In this document: positions 16,269 through 25,206 of the stretch, piece after piece
Layout: each line of letters begins with the position of its first letter
How positions within the stretch are numbered: the first letter of the stretch is position 1
Assembly (NCBI RefSeq): GCF_016756615.1
Contig: NZ_AP023262.1
Location: forward strand, 7,689,501 to 7,753,500
From: Mesorhizobium sp. L-8-3
GTDB lineage: Bacteria; Pseudomonadota; Alphaproteobacteria; Rhizobiales; Rhizobiaceae
DNA: 64,000 nt
Direction: 5' to 3'
Made by a program: the position numbers and the translations under genes
The notes under the pieces: generated by a model
Told to the model about the DNA's origin: nothing
Seen by the model: the letters and a program-made list of their open reading frames with translations, nothing else
The model's database searches: none

Positions 16269-19166
16269 ATGAACGCCTTGTTCGACATCAAATCGCTCGT
16301 CGAGGAAGTCGACTACGGCACGCCCGCGTCGAAGTCCGAAAAGACGGTGACGCTGACCATCGACGACCGCACGGTGACGGTTCCGGAAGGCACCTCGATC
16401 ATGCGCGCCGCCATGGATGCCGGCGTCGAGATCCCGAAACTCTGCGCGACAGACATGCTCGACGCCTTCGGTTCCTGCCGGGTCTGCCTGGTCGAGATCG
16501 AGGGCCGCGGCGGCCTGCCGGCTTCCTGCACGACGCCGGTCGCCGAGGGCATCGTGGTGAAGACGCAGACCGAACGCCTCGACCAGGTGCGCCGCGGCGT
16601 CATGGAGCTCTATATCTCCGACCATCCCAAGGGCTGGAACCCGGATGCCGGCTTCGAAGGCACGGAGTTCGACACGGTGGCGAAGGCGGTCGGCCTGACG
16701 GAGAACCGCTACGGCATCGGGGGCCGCAACCATGTCGCGCCGGGCAACGGCTCGCTCAATATCGACTATATCGCCCGCGACGATTCCAACCCTTATTTCT
16801 CCTATGATCCCTCGCAATGCATCGTCTGCTCGCGCTGCGTGCGGGCCTGCGAGGAGGTGCAGGGCACTTTCGCGCTGACGATCACGGGGCGCGGCTTCGA
16901 ATCGCGCGTCTCGGCGGGCATGTCGGAGAATTTCATCGAGTCCGAATGCGTCTCCTGCGGCGCGTGCGTGCAGGCCTGCCCGACCGACGCGCTTCGGGAA
17001 AAGTCGGTGCTGGAGATGGGCCGGCCCACCTCCTCGGTGGTGACGACCTGCGCCTATTGCGGCGTCGGCTGCTCGTTCAAGGCAGAGATGCGCGGCGAAG
17101 AGGTCGTGCGCATGGTGCCCTACAAGGACGGCAAGGCCAATCGCGGCCATTCCTGCGTGAAAGGCCGCTTCGCCTGGGGTTATGCCAGCCACAAGGACCG
17201 CATACTCAACCCGATGATCCGCGAGAAGATCAGCGATCCATGGCGCGAGGTCAGCTGGGACGAGGCCTTCAGGCACGTCGCCGGCGAGTTCCGGCGCATC
17301 CAGTACCAATATGGGCGCGGGGCCATCGGCGGGATCACCTCGTCGCGCTGCACGAACGAAGAGACCTATCTGGTGCAGAAGCTGATCCGCCAGGGTTTCG
17401 GCAACAACAATGTCGACACCTGCGCGCGCGTCTGCCATTCGCCGACCGGCTACGGCCTCAAGACGACCTTCGGCACCTCGGCCGGGACGCAGGACTTCGA
17501 CAGCGTCGAAGAGACCGATGTGGCCGTGATCATCGGCGCCAACCCGACCGACGGCCATCCCGTCTTCGCCTCGCGGCTGAAGAAGCGGCTGCGCCAGGGC
17601 GCCAAGCTGATCGTGATAGACCCCCGCCGTACCGACATCGTGCGCTCGGCCCATGTCGAGGCGCAGTATCATCTGCCGCTGAAGCCCGGCACCAATGTCG
17701 CTGTCGTCACCTCGCTCGCCCATGTGATCGTGACCGAAGGGCTCCATGACGAGAAATTCATCCGCGAGCGCTGCGACTGGTCGGAATTCGAGGACTGGGC
17801 AGCCTTCGTCGCCGAGCCGCAGCACAGTCCGGAAGCGGTGGAAAAGGTGTCCGGCGTGCCGGCGGAGCTGATCCGGGGCGCGGCCAGGCTCTATGCGACC
17901 GGCGGCAACGGCGCGATCTACTACGGCCTGGGCGTCACCGAGCACAGCCAGGGCTCGACCACGGTCATGGCGATCGCCAATCTCGCCATGCTGACCGGCA
18001 ATATCGGCCGGCCCGGCGTCGGCGTGAACCCGCTGCGCGGCCAGAACAATGTGCAGGGCGCCTGCGACATGGGCTCTTTCCCGCACGAGCTGCCGGGCTA
18101 TCGCCACATGTCCGACGACGCCACGCGCGACATCTATGAGAGCCTGTGGGGCGTGAAGCTCGATCCGGAACCGGGCCTGCGCATCCCCAACATGCTCGAT
18201 GCCGCGATCGACGGCAGCTTCAAGGGCATCTACGTCCAGGGCGAGGACATCCTTCAGTCCGATCCCAACACCAGCCATGTGGCCGCCGGGCTCGAAGCGA
18301 TGGAATGCGTGGTCGTGCACGACCTCTTCCTCAACGAGACCGCCAACTACGCCCATGTCTTCCTGCCAGGCTCGACCTTCCTGGAAAAGGACGGGACCTT
18401 CACCAATGCCGAGCGCCGCATCAACCTCGTGCGCAAGGTGATGGCGCCGAAGAACGGCCTCGCCGACTGGGAGGTGACGCAAAAGCTCGCCCGGGCGATG
18501 GGCATGGACTGGAGCTATTCGCATCCGTCCGAGGTCATGGACGAGATCGCCAGGACGACGCCGAGCTTCGCGTCCGTATCCTACGACCTGCTCGAGCGCG
18601 AGGGCTCGGTGCAGTGGCCTTGCAACGAGAAGGCGCCGCTCGGCACGCCGGTCATGCATATCGGCGGCTTTGTGCGCGGCAAGGGCAAGTTCATCCGCAC
18701 CGAATATGTGGCGACCGACGAGAAGACGGGGCCGCGCTTCCCGCTGCTTCTGACCACCGGCCGCATCCTGTCGCAATACAATGTCGGCGCCCAGACGAGG
18801 CGGACCGACAATGTGGTGTGGCACCAGGAAGACCGTCTGGAGATCCATCCTTTCGACGCCGAGAACCGCGGCATACGCGACGGCGACTGGGTGCGGTTGC
18901 AAAGCCGGGCCGGCGAAACCACCTTGCGCGCGCTGATCACCGAGCGCGTCGCGCCGGGGGTGGTCTATACGACCTTCCACCACCCCGACACGCAGGCCAA
19001 CGTCATCACCACGGATTTCTCCGACTGGGCGACCAACTGCCCCGAATACAAGGTGACGGCCGTGCAGGTCGGCCCGTCGAACGGCCCGACCGACTGGCAG
19101 GAAGAATATGAGGCGCTCTCCCGTCGCAGCCGTCGCATCGAGGGCAAGCTGGAGGCGGCGGAGTGA
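16269..19166 (+). CDS. fdsA: NAD-dependent formate dehydrogenase alpha (molybdenum) subunit
   Basis: A 965-residue catalytic subunit. It has a NuoG-like [2Fe-2S] domain (about 30-110, CATDMLDAFGSCRVC), a His/Cys [4Fe-4S] region, two ferredoxin-type clusters (CIVCSRCVRAC and CVSCGACVQACP, about 185-245), a further [4Fe-4S] site (CAYCGVGC), and then the bis-MGD molybdopterin domain. The molybdenum ligand is Cys389, followed by the catalytic His390 (RVCHSPTG); it is Cys, not selenocysteine. The frame is open far upstream inside fdsB, but MNALFDIKS at 16269 matches the family start. It oxidises formate to CO2 in the cytoplasm. Confidence 0.96.
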   Translation: MNALFDIKSLVEEVDYGTPASKSEKTVTLTIDDRTVTVPEGTSIMRAAMDAGVEIPKLCATDMLDAFGSCRVCLVEIEGRGGLPASCTTPVAEGIVVKTQTERLDQVRRGVMELYISDHPKGWNPDAGFEGTEFDTVAKAVGLTENRYGIGGRNHVAPGNGSLNIDYIARDDSNPYFSYDPSQCIVCSRCVRACEEVQGTFALTITGRGFESRVSAGMSENFIESECVSCGACVQACPTDALREKSVLEMGRPTSSVVTTCAYCGVGCSFKAEMRGEEVVRMVPYKDGKANRGHSCVKGRFAWGYASHKDRILNPMIREKISDPWREVSWDEAFRHVAGEFRRIQYQYGRGAIGGITSSRCTNEETYLVQKLIRQGFGNNNVDTCARVCHSPTGYGLKTTFGTSAGTQDFDSVEETDVAVIIGANPTDGHPVFASRLKKRLRQGAKLIVIDPRRTDIVRSAHVEAQYHLPLKPGTNVAVVTSLAHVIVTEGLHDEKFIRERCDWSEFEDWAAFVAEPQHSPEAVEKVSGVPAELIRGAARLYATGGNGAIYYGLGVTEHSQGSTTVMAIANLAMLTGNIGRPGVGVNPLRGQNNVQGACDMGSFPHELPGYRHMSDDATRDIYESLWGVKLDPEPGLRIPNMLDAAIDGSFKGIYVQGEDILQSDPNTSHVAAGLEAMECVVVHDLFLNETANYAHVFLPGSTFLEKDGTFTNAERRINLVRKVMAPKNGLADWEVTQKLARAMGMDWSYSHPSEVMDEIARTTPSFASVSYDLLEREGSVQWPCNEKAPLGTPVMHIGGFVRGKGKFIRTEYVATDEKTGPRFPLLLTTGRILSQYNVGAQTRRTDNVVWHQEDRLEIHPFDAENRGIRDGDWVRLQSRAGETTLRALITERVAPGVVYTTFHHPDTQANVITTDFSDWATNCPEYKVTAVQVGPSNGPTDWQEEYEALSRRSRRIEGKLEAAE

Positions 19167-19200
19167 GAAGAGAGCCGAGGTCTCAGGGAGAGGGGGCGCC

Positions 19201-20025
19201 ATGATGCGCCCGCCCCTCGCCCAGGCATCTCGCCTGGCCCACCGGACCGGCGGCACCCGCATCGCCGACCGCATGGTGCCGGAAGAAACCCCGATCGCAC
19301 TGTCCTATGCCGGCACCACCCATGCGGTGATGATGGCGAGCCCGGCCGATTTCGAGGATTTCGCGCTTGGCTTCTCGCTGACCGAAGGCATCATCTCCTC
19401 GCCTGACGAGATCGAGGCGATCGAGGTGGCGGATCTCGGCGCCGGGATCGACATCCAGATCCGGTTGAAGGACGCCGCCAACACGCGCTTCGCGGCGCGG
19501 CGGCGGCGGCTCGCAGGTCCGGTCGGCTGCGGCCTGTGCGGCATCGAATCGATCGAGGAGGCCATGCGTTCGGTCGACGCTGTCGGCGCCTCCGGCCTCT
19601 CGCTCGCCGCGGACGACATCGCCCGTTCCGTCAGGCTGCTCTCCAAGGTGCAGCCGCTGCATGCCGAGACCGGCGCTGTCCATGCCGCGGGGTTCTACAT
19701 GCCCGGCAAGGGCATCGTCGCGGCGCGCGAGGATGTCGGCCGCCACAATGCGCTCGACAAGCTGGCCGGCGCCTTGGCGAAGTCAGGCATGGACGGAACC
19801 GGCGGCGCCGTCGTCGTGACCAGCCGCGTCTCGGTCGAGATGGTGCAGAAGACCGCGGCCATCGGCGCGCCCTTCATCATCGCGGTCTCCGCGCCCACCG
19901 CGCTCGCCATCCGCACCGCGGAGGCCGCCGGCATGACCCTCGTCGCCCTGGTGCGCGGCGAGGAATTCGACGTCTTCACACATCCCGAACGCGTATCCGA
20001 CGAGGCCTCCAGACATGTCGCATGA
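19201..20025 (+). CDS. fdhD: formate dehydrogenase sulfurtransferase FdhD (FdsC)
   Basis: A 274-residue FdhD/FdsC protein, a chaperone that carries the bis-MGD cofactor and sulfurates it before insertion into the alpha subunit. The conserved cysteine loop is seen as GCGLCGIES, and the later AREDVGRHNALDKL block is a family signature. The start MMRPPLAQ at 19201 follows GGGAGAGGGGG; an earlier in-frame ATG at 19108 lies inside fdsA and is rejected. Its end overlaps fdsD by 11 bases. Confidence 0.94.
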   Translation: MMRPPLAQASRLAHRTGGTRIADRMVPEETPIALSYAGTTHAVMMASPADFEDFALGFSLTEGIISSPDEIEAIEVADLGAGIDIQIRLKDAANTRFAARRRRLAGPVGCGLCGIESIEEAMRSVDAVGASGLSLAADDIARSVRLLSKVQPLHAETGAVHAAGFYMPGKGIVAAREDVGRHNALDKLAGALAKSGMDGTGGAVVVTSRVSVEMVQKTAAIGAPFIIAVSAPTALAIRTAEAAGMTLVALVRGEEFDVFTHPERVSDEASRHVA

Positions 20026-20278
20026 CGAGAACCACGCCATGAACACCAAGGAGAAGCTGGTCTACATGGCGAACCAGATCGCGGCCTTCTTCGAGACCAT
20101 GCCGCATGACGAGGCGGCGGCGGGCGTGGCCAAGCATATCAACGACTTCTGGGACCCGCGCATGCGCCGCCAGTTCTTCGAGATCGTCGAGGCCGGCGGC
20201 AAGGGGCTGAGGCCCCTGGTGCTCGACGCGGTGGCCGGCATCCGGCGACCCGCCCCGGCGGAGAAGCCGGCGGCCTGA
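20015..20278 (+). CDS. fdsD: formate dehydrogenase delta subunit
   Basis: An 87-residue small subunit of FdsGBACD. It has the family pattern of a helical protein with VYMANQIAAFFETMP, VAKHINDFWDPRMRRQFFEI and GLRPLVLDAV, and a Pro/Ala tail. In related enzymes it is needed for activity or stability but binds no cofactor. It starts inside the end of fdhD and is the last gene of the operon. No clear hairpin terminator follows. Confidence 0.93.
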   Translation: MSHDENHAMNTKEKLVYMANQIAAFFETMPHDEAAAGVAKHINDFWDPRMRRQFFEIVEAGGKGLRPLVLDAVAGIRRPAPAEKPAA

Positions 20279-20536
20279 GGCGTCGGCCGCGCGGAAAGGA
20301 TCCGTCCCGGCGACAGCGCCTGAACAATTGTTTCGATTCTCCGTCCGATACTGTTCTTTTCGATCGTATCTGCGTAGCCGGCTTTTCTCCGGCGCGCCCC
20401 GCCCTTATCTTTCCCGATAGAGCGCGGTGCGTCCACCTGGACGCACAAAGGACGCTCCGTCGTTTCTCAAGCCTACGCATCGTGCTTTCCGAAGATCGAG
20501 CACGATTCTCGTGCCGATGCGGTCGAGGTGCAATGC

Positions 20537-21775
20537 ATGAACGAGATCGTTGCCGTTCCCGGGCCAACCATGATGAGCCATGGCGACATCGACCACGCCG
20601 CGATCGACGCGCTGATCGCCTGGATGATCGACGGCGCGCCCCCGAGCCGGGGTGAGACGGCCAGGCCAGGCAGCCGTATCGACGACATCTGCCGGCGCCT
20701 TGTCGCCGCCGGCGTGCCGATCGGACGCTTCGCGCTCTTCGTCAATCTGCTGCATCCCAATATCGAAGGACGCCGCATCGCATGGACGGCCGAAGACGGG
20801 GTGACGATCACCGATGGTCCCATCGGCGTCTCCAGCACTGTGGAGTACACACGCAACCCCTTGCCGAAGGTGATCTCGGAGCAAGTTTCGATCCGCCGGC
20901 GCCTCAACGATCCGGATGCCCTGTCGGAGTTCATGATCCTTTCCGAGCTCAGGGACGAGGGCTTCACCGATTACATGGCCATGCCGCTGGTCTTCACCGA
21001 CGGCGAAATCCACGCGGCCACCTTTTCGACGAAGGCTCCCCAGGGCTTCAGTCTCGAAGCGATCGCTGCGATCGAGCTCATCCGCAGGCCGCTCGCCAGG
21101 CTCGCCGAGACCTATGTGCTGCGCATCAACGCGGCGTCTATCCTCTCGGCCTATGTCGGGCGCAACAGCGGCGACCAGATCCTGGGCGGCAGCATCCATC
21201 GCGGCGACGGAGAGGAGATCGAGGCGGCGATCCTCTTCACCGACCTGATCGGCTTCACCGAGCTTTCCAACACCATGTCCGGCCCCGAGATCGTCACGAT
21301 GCTCAACGACGCCTTCGACATAGTCGTGCCCCCGGTCGAAAAGCATGGCGGCGAAGTGCTGAAGTTCCTCGGCGACGGCTTCTTCGCGATCTTTCCCTAT
21401 AACGGCAAGACGACACGCGCCGACGCAGTGAAGGCCGCGAGCGAGACCATCCTCGAAGGCGAGACGTTGCTGGCCGCAAGCCCGCACGCCGGCAAGATCG
21501 CCTTCCGCTCCGCGCTCCACGCAGGCAGCTTCCACTATGGCAATATCGGCGGTGCGAACCGGCTCGACTTCACTGCGATCGGGGGCCCTATAAACTACGC
21601 GGCCCGACTGCTCGATGCGGCGGCGGTGCTCGACCTGCGGCACGTCGTCTCCGAGGAGATCGCAACCAATCTCTGCGTCGACGCGAAGCTTGCGGCGACG
21701 GTCGAGTTCAAGGGCTTCGAGGGGCCGCAGAAGCTGTTCACCTATTGCGGCCGTGAGGAACATCATAACCTTTGA
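20537..21775 (+). CDS. class III adenylate/guanylate cyclase domain protein
   Basis: A 412-residue protein. The N-terminal half (about 1-205) is a soluble sensor-like region that I cannot name, possibly GAF-like. The C-terminal half is a class III cyclase domain: metal-binding ILFTDLIGFTELSN, substrate-selecting lysine and second metal aspartate region in VLKFLGDGFFAIF, and the DFTAIGGPINYAARL motif. The lysine and the nearby threonine favour ATP. Similar soluble cyclases are abundant in rhizobia. The start ATG at 20537 is preceded by GAGG; a GTG at 20528 is possible. It lies 258 bp after fdsD and may be separate from the fds operon. Confidence 0.9.
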   Translation: MNEIVAVPGPTMMSHGDIDHAAIDALIAWMIDGAPPSRGETARPGSRIDDICRRLVAAGVPIGRFALFVNLLHPNIEGRRIAWTAEDGVTITDGPIGVSSTVEYTRNPLPKVISEQVSIRRRLNDPDALSEFMILSELRDEGFTDYMAMPLVFTDGEIHAATFSTKAPQGFSLEAIAAIELIRRPLARLAETYVLRINAASILSAYVGRNSGDQILGGSIHRGDGEEIEAAILFTDLIGFTELSNTMSGPEIVTMLNDAFDIVVPPVEKHGGEVLKFLGDGFFAIFPYNGKTTRADAVKAASETILEGETLLAASPHAGKIAFRSALHAGSFHYGNIGGANRLDFTAIGGPINYAARLLDAAAVLDLRHVVSEEIATNLCVDAKLAATVEFKGFEGPQKLFTYCGREEHHNL

Positions 21776-21786
21776 CTGGCGGTGCC

Positions 21787-21849
21787 GCCCCTCATCCGCC
21801 TGCCCGTCCTCCGCAGCAGCTGCGGAGGACGGGCAGGCGGATGAGGGGC
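21787..21849. repeat. 63 bp perfect palindromic repeat
   Basis: Two perfect 31-base arms around a single A. Outer ends are GCCCCTCATCCGCCTG and its complement; the centre reads CCGCAGCAGCTGCGG. It lies 12 bases after the cyclase stop codon and before the converging dhaK, so it could form a strong hairpin terminator on both strands. Related ends recur at 34273-34548, showing that it is a dispersed genomic palindrome. Confidence 0.8.
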
Positions 21850-21956
21850 AGTGCCCGAACTTCGCCGAATCCATTATCTGCTTGAAGCAAAACGACTTTC
21901 AGCGCCACTATCATGGCAGGGGCTTGCCGTAACGGTCAAGAACAAGACCGACGGCA

Positions 21957-22943
21957 TCACATACCCCAACGCAGCGCGGCCGTGTGGACCGGCGCATCCC
22001 AGAGCTTCGCCGTCTCCTCGTCCAGCATCGAAAGCGTGATCGAGCAGCCAGCCATGTCGAGCGACGTGACATAGGAGCCGACCAGCGAACGAACGACCGT
22101 CACGCCCTGTGTCTCGAAAATCTTCCGCGCGGCGTTGTACATCAGATAGAGCTCCATCGACGGCGTGCCGCCGAAGCCGTTGACGAAGAGCAACGCCTTG
22201 CCGCGTGCGGCGGCACCAAGGTCATTTGATATCGCCGTGCAGATCTCCTCGGCGATCGCGTCCGCGCTCTTCAGCTGGTCGCGCCGCCGGCCCGGCTCGC
22301 CATGGATGCCGACGCCGAATTCCATCTCGCCTTCGCCGATCTCGAAGGTCGGCCTGCCGGCGGCCGGCACGGTGCAGGAGGTGAGGGCCACGCCCATGGA
22401 ACGGGTCGAGGCGTTCACTCTATCGCCGAGCGCCTTCAAAGCGGCGAGCGCCCTGCCCTCTTCGGCAGCGGCGCCGACGATCTTCTCCACGACGAGCGTC
22501 CCGGCCACGCCGCGGCGGCCGGTCGTATAGAGCGAATCCTCGACCGCCACGTCGTCATTGGTCACGACCTGGAGCACGCCTTCCGACATCTCGGCGGCCA
22601 TGTCGAAGTTCATGACGTCGCCTTCGTAGTTCTTGACGATGAACAGGCAGCCGGCGCCGGTGCCGACGCTGGCGGCGGCTTCCAGCATCTGGTCGGGCGT
22701 CGGCGACGTGAAGACCTGTCCCGGACAGGCAGCGTCGAGCATGCCGTGGCCGACGAGGCCGGCATGGAGCGGCTCATGGCCGGAGCCGCCGCCCGAGATC
22801 AGCGCCACCTTGCCGGGTTTCAGTTCCCGGCGGCGGACGAATTTGTGGCCCTCACCGAGGACCAGTATGTCGGAATGGGCGGCGACGAAACCGTCGAGGC
22901 TCTCCGTCAGCACGCTGTCGACCGAGTTCAGGAACTTCTTCAC
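21957..22943 (-). CDS. dhaK: dihydroxyacetone kinase subunit DhaK
   Basis: A 328-residue DhaK protein that binds dihydroxyacetone (or a related ketose) covalently and receives phosphate from DhaL-ADP. The substrate-binding His is seen in GVGIHGEPG, and the loop LISGGGSGHEPLHAGLVG is typical. The frame is open far upstream, but GTG at 22943 with GGGAGG just before it gives the family length. Last gene of the unit that also encodes DhaL, DhaM, HPr and Enzyme I, so the phosphate donor is expected to be PEP. Confidence 0.93.
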   Translation of the reverse strand: MKKFLNSVDSVLTESLDGFVAAHSDILVLGEGHKFVRRRELKPGKVALISGGGSGHEPLHAGLVGHGMLDAACPGQVFTSPTPDQMLEAAASVGTGAGCLFIVKNYEGDVMNFDMAAEMSEGVLQVVTNDDVAVEDSLYTTGRRGVAGTLVVEKIVGAAAEEGRALAALKALGDRVNASTRSMGVALTSCTVPAAGRPTFEIGEGEMEFGVGIHGEPGRRRDQLKSADAIAEEICTAISNDLGAAARGKALLFVNGFGGTPSMELYLMYNAARKIFETQGVTVVRSLVGSYVTSLDMAGCSITLSMLDEETAKLWDAPVHTAALRWGM

Positions 22944-22969
22944 GGCAATCCTCCCGTTTCGGGCCGCGG

Positions 22970-23404
22970 TCAGCCGCCGCCCTTGCCCGCAATGCTGGTG
23001 ATCCTGTGGATGAAATCGTAGATGGCCCGGTCGAGGGCCGCGTTCTGCTTGTCGTCGCCGAGGTCGGGCACGGTGAGCGAGATGTGGCGGACCTTGCGGA
23101 CACCGGCCGCGAGCGGCGCCTTGCCGGGATGCGCGACCTGATAGGCGGCCAGGAATTGATCCCGCTCGGCCGCGCTGAAATGGCAGACCGAAAAGATCAG
23201 CGGCAGGTGGCGTGCGGGGATCGGCGTCGGATAGGCGGGGCTTGAGATCTGGGTGACGAAGCTGCGGTGCTTGCCCAGCGCGTCGGCAAGCCGCTGGCGG
23301 GTACCGGAGGGACGCTGTTCGAGGACAGCCGACAACACCCCCTTGTAGGCGCGGATGGCGTCGTCCGGCCCCACAGCAGGCTCTATCGCGGGCGGCCGGT
23401 TCAT
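22970..23404 (-). CDS. hypothetical protein with helix-turn-helix-like segment
   Basis: A 144-residue soluble protein that I do not recognise as a named family. Residues about 35-80 (TRQRLADALGKHRSFVTQIS and on to LIFSVCHFS) resemble a Cro/C1-type helix-turn-helix, and the C-terminal part (about 100-144) is a charged helical segment ending IAGKGGG. Its ATG overlaps the Enzyme I stop codon by ATGA, and dhaK starts 26 bases after its end, so it is translated with the kinase system. A role as regulator of the operon or adaptor of the phosphorelay is plausible but unproven. Confidence 0.7.
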   Translation of the reverse strand: MNRPPAIEPAVGPDDAIRAYKGVLSAVLEQRPSGTRQRLADALGKHRSFVTQISSPAYPTPIPARHLPLIFSVCHFSAAERDQFLAAYQVAHPGKAPLAAGVRKVRHISLTVPDLGDDKQNAALDRAIYDFIHRITSIAGKGGG

Positions 23405-24999
23405 AGCGAGACGTCCGCGACCGCCGCCTTGGCGGCGGCGAGTTGCGCAGGCGCGACGGACAGGTCGCGCAGGCCGGCCTCGAGCAGCGCGGGGATCGCC
23501 GCGGGATCGCCGCCGGCGTCACCGCACAGGCTGACGGGAATGCCGTGCTGGCGGCCGAAGGCGGCGACACCGGCGATCAGCCGCAGCACGGCGGGATTGC
23601 GCGCCGAGTTCAGCCCGGCGACCGAACCGTTGTCGCGCGCCGCGGCCATGACATATTGGGTCAGATCGTTCGAACCGATCGAGAAGAAGGCCGCATCGGC
23701 GAAGGCCTCGGGCATGATCGCGGCGGACGGCACCTCGACCATGATGCCGAGCGGCGGCATCCGGTGCGCGATCCCCGCGGCCGACAGCATCGCCGCCTCC
23801 TGCAAGAACAGCGCGCGCGCCCTGGCGTATTCGTCAGGGACGGCGACCATGGGGAACATGACCTTGAGGTCGCCATGGACGGCAGCGCGCAGCAAGGCGC
23901 GGATCTGCACCCGGAACACGTCCGGTCGGGCAAGGGAAAGGCGGATGCCGCGCTGGCCGAGGAAGGGATTGTCCTCCGCTACGGTGAAGCCCGGCACCGG
24001 CTTGTCGCCGCCGGCATCGACGGTCCGGATCGTCACCGGCTTGCCCTTCGCCCATTCCAGCACTTTCCGATAGGCGCGAAGCTGGGTCTCCTCGTCGGGC
24101 AGCGCATTGCCGAAAAGGAACTCGGTGCGCATCAGGCCGACGCCGTCGCAATGGCCGACCTCGATCGCATCGACGTCGGACGGATCGGCGATGTTGATCA
24201 GGACGCGCACGGCGGTGCCGTCGCGCGTGGCTGCCGGGCGGGACAGGAACTCTCCGGCACGCAGCCTCGCGGCGTTGAAGGCTTCCGCGGACGAGCGGTA
24301 GGCAGCGAGATCGTCCTCGCCCGGACCGAGCACAATGCCGCCATGTTCGGCATCGAGCAAGGCCAGCCCCGTGAAGCCCGCGACGGCATCGCCGAGCCCG
24401 ACGACCATCGGCACACCGCGTGCCCGGGCCAGCATGGCGACATGACTGGCCGGAGAACCCCTGGCAAGCGCCACGCCGCCGCCCTTGCTCCAGTCGGTAC
24501 CGAGAAACAGCGTCGGCGCGATATCGTCGCCGCAAAGCACGGCGCCCGGCGGCGCCACGGGACAGGCATCGCCGGCAAGCGCGCGCAGCACCGTGTCTCT
24601 GATATCGCGCAGATCGGCCGAGCGCGCCCGGAAATAGGCATCCTCGGCCTGCTCGTAACCTGCGATCTCGGCGTCGAGCACAGCTCGCCAGGCCTCATCC
24701 GCGGCGGCACCGCCCTCGATGGCCGCGAAGGCTGGAGCAGCTAGGGCATCGTCTTCGAGCATGGCGAGCTGGAATTCCAGGATCTCGGCCGCTTCCCCGG
24801 GAGCATTGGCGATCATGTCGCCAATTCTCGCCGAGGCCTCGGCGAGCGCCGATCTCAATGCATCCGCCTCGCCAGCGGCCGTTCCCTTGGCCGCGTAGGC
24901 CGATGCGGCGTGGCCGAGATGGAACAGGGGTCCGGCCGCATAACCGGGCGACGCCGGAGTGCCGGTGAGCCGGACAGGTTCCTCGCCGGCGTGGTGCAT
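23401..24999 (-). CDS. ptsI: phosphoenolpyruvate-protein phosphotransferase (PTS Enzyme I)
   Basis: A 532-residue Enzyme I without extra domains. The N-terminal domain binds HPr, the phosphorylated residue is His186 in GSPASHVAMLARARG, and the TIM-barrel PEP domain shows GVGLMRTEFLF, the RTVDAGGDKP block and the C-terminal VSLCGDAGG with its catalytic Cys. It is shorter than canonical Enzyme I (about 570) but has the essential residues. The start ATG at 24999 lies in a G-rich stretch. The gene lies between HPr and dhaK, so it most likely phosphorylates the neighbouring HPr for DhaM rather than serving general sugar transport. Confidence 0.92.
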   Translation of the reverse strand: MHHAGEEPVRLTGTPASPGYAAGPLFHLGHAASAYAAKGTAAGEADALRSALAEASARIGDMIANAPGEAAEILEFQLAMLEDDALAAPAFAAIEGGAAADEAWRAVLDAEIAGYEQAEDAYFRARSADLRDIRDTVLRALAGDACPVAPPGAVLCGDDIAPTLFLGTDWSKGGGVALARGSPASHVAMLARARGVPMVVGLGDAVAGFTGLALLDAEHGGIVLGPGEDDLAAYRSSAEAFNAARLRAGEFLSRPAATRDGTAVRVLINIADPSDVDAIEVGHCDGVGLMRTEFLFGNALPDEETQLRAYRKVLEWAKGKPVTIRTVDAGGDKPVPGFTVAEDNPFLGQRGIRLSLARPDVFRVQIRALLRAAVHGDLKVMFPMVAVPDEYARARALFLQEAAMLSAAGIAHRMPPLGIMVEVPSAAIMPEAFADAAFFSIGSNDLTQYVMAAARDNGSVAGLNSARNPAVLRLIAGVAAFGRQHGIPVSLCGDAGGDPAAIPALLEAGLRDLSVAPAQLAAAKAAVADVSL

Positions 25000-25006
25000 C
25001 TAAGCC

Positions 25007-25160
25007 CCCCCCTCTGTCCTGCCGGACATCTCCCCCTCAAGGGGGGAGATGCGCCTGCCGCTTGGCTTTCGCCAATCAGCGACGCCGGAGGACGATCGCC
25101 GACATTGAAACTGCCAATCTCCCCCCTTGAGGGGGAGATGTCCGGCAGGGCAGAGGGGGG
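25007..25160. repeat. inverted-repeat element between HPr and Enzyme I genes
   Basis: Two 44-base arms (25007-25050 and 25117-25160), identical except for one base, flank 66 bp. Each arm contains CTGCCGGACATCTCCCC and an inner C-run/G-run hairpin. The element lies in the 207 bp gap between the HPr stop and the Enzyme I start, the largest gap inside this part of the operon. On the transcript it would form a very stable hairpin. The same type of element recurs at 27628-27782. Confidence 0.85.
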
Positions 25161-25206
25161 TATCGGAAACCACCGGCGTCTCTCTTTTCGAACGGCGCCC
25201 TGCTAC

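Noticed and set aside
25007..25160. Possible CRISPR array because of repeated blocks
   Set aside because: Only one inverted pair exists, with no evenly spaced direct repeats and no cas genes nearby. The same holds for the repeats at 27628, 30352 and 34273.
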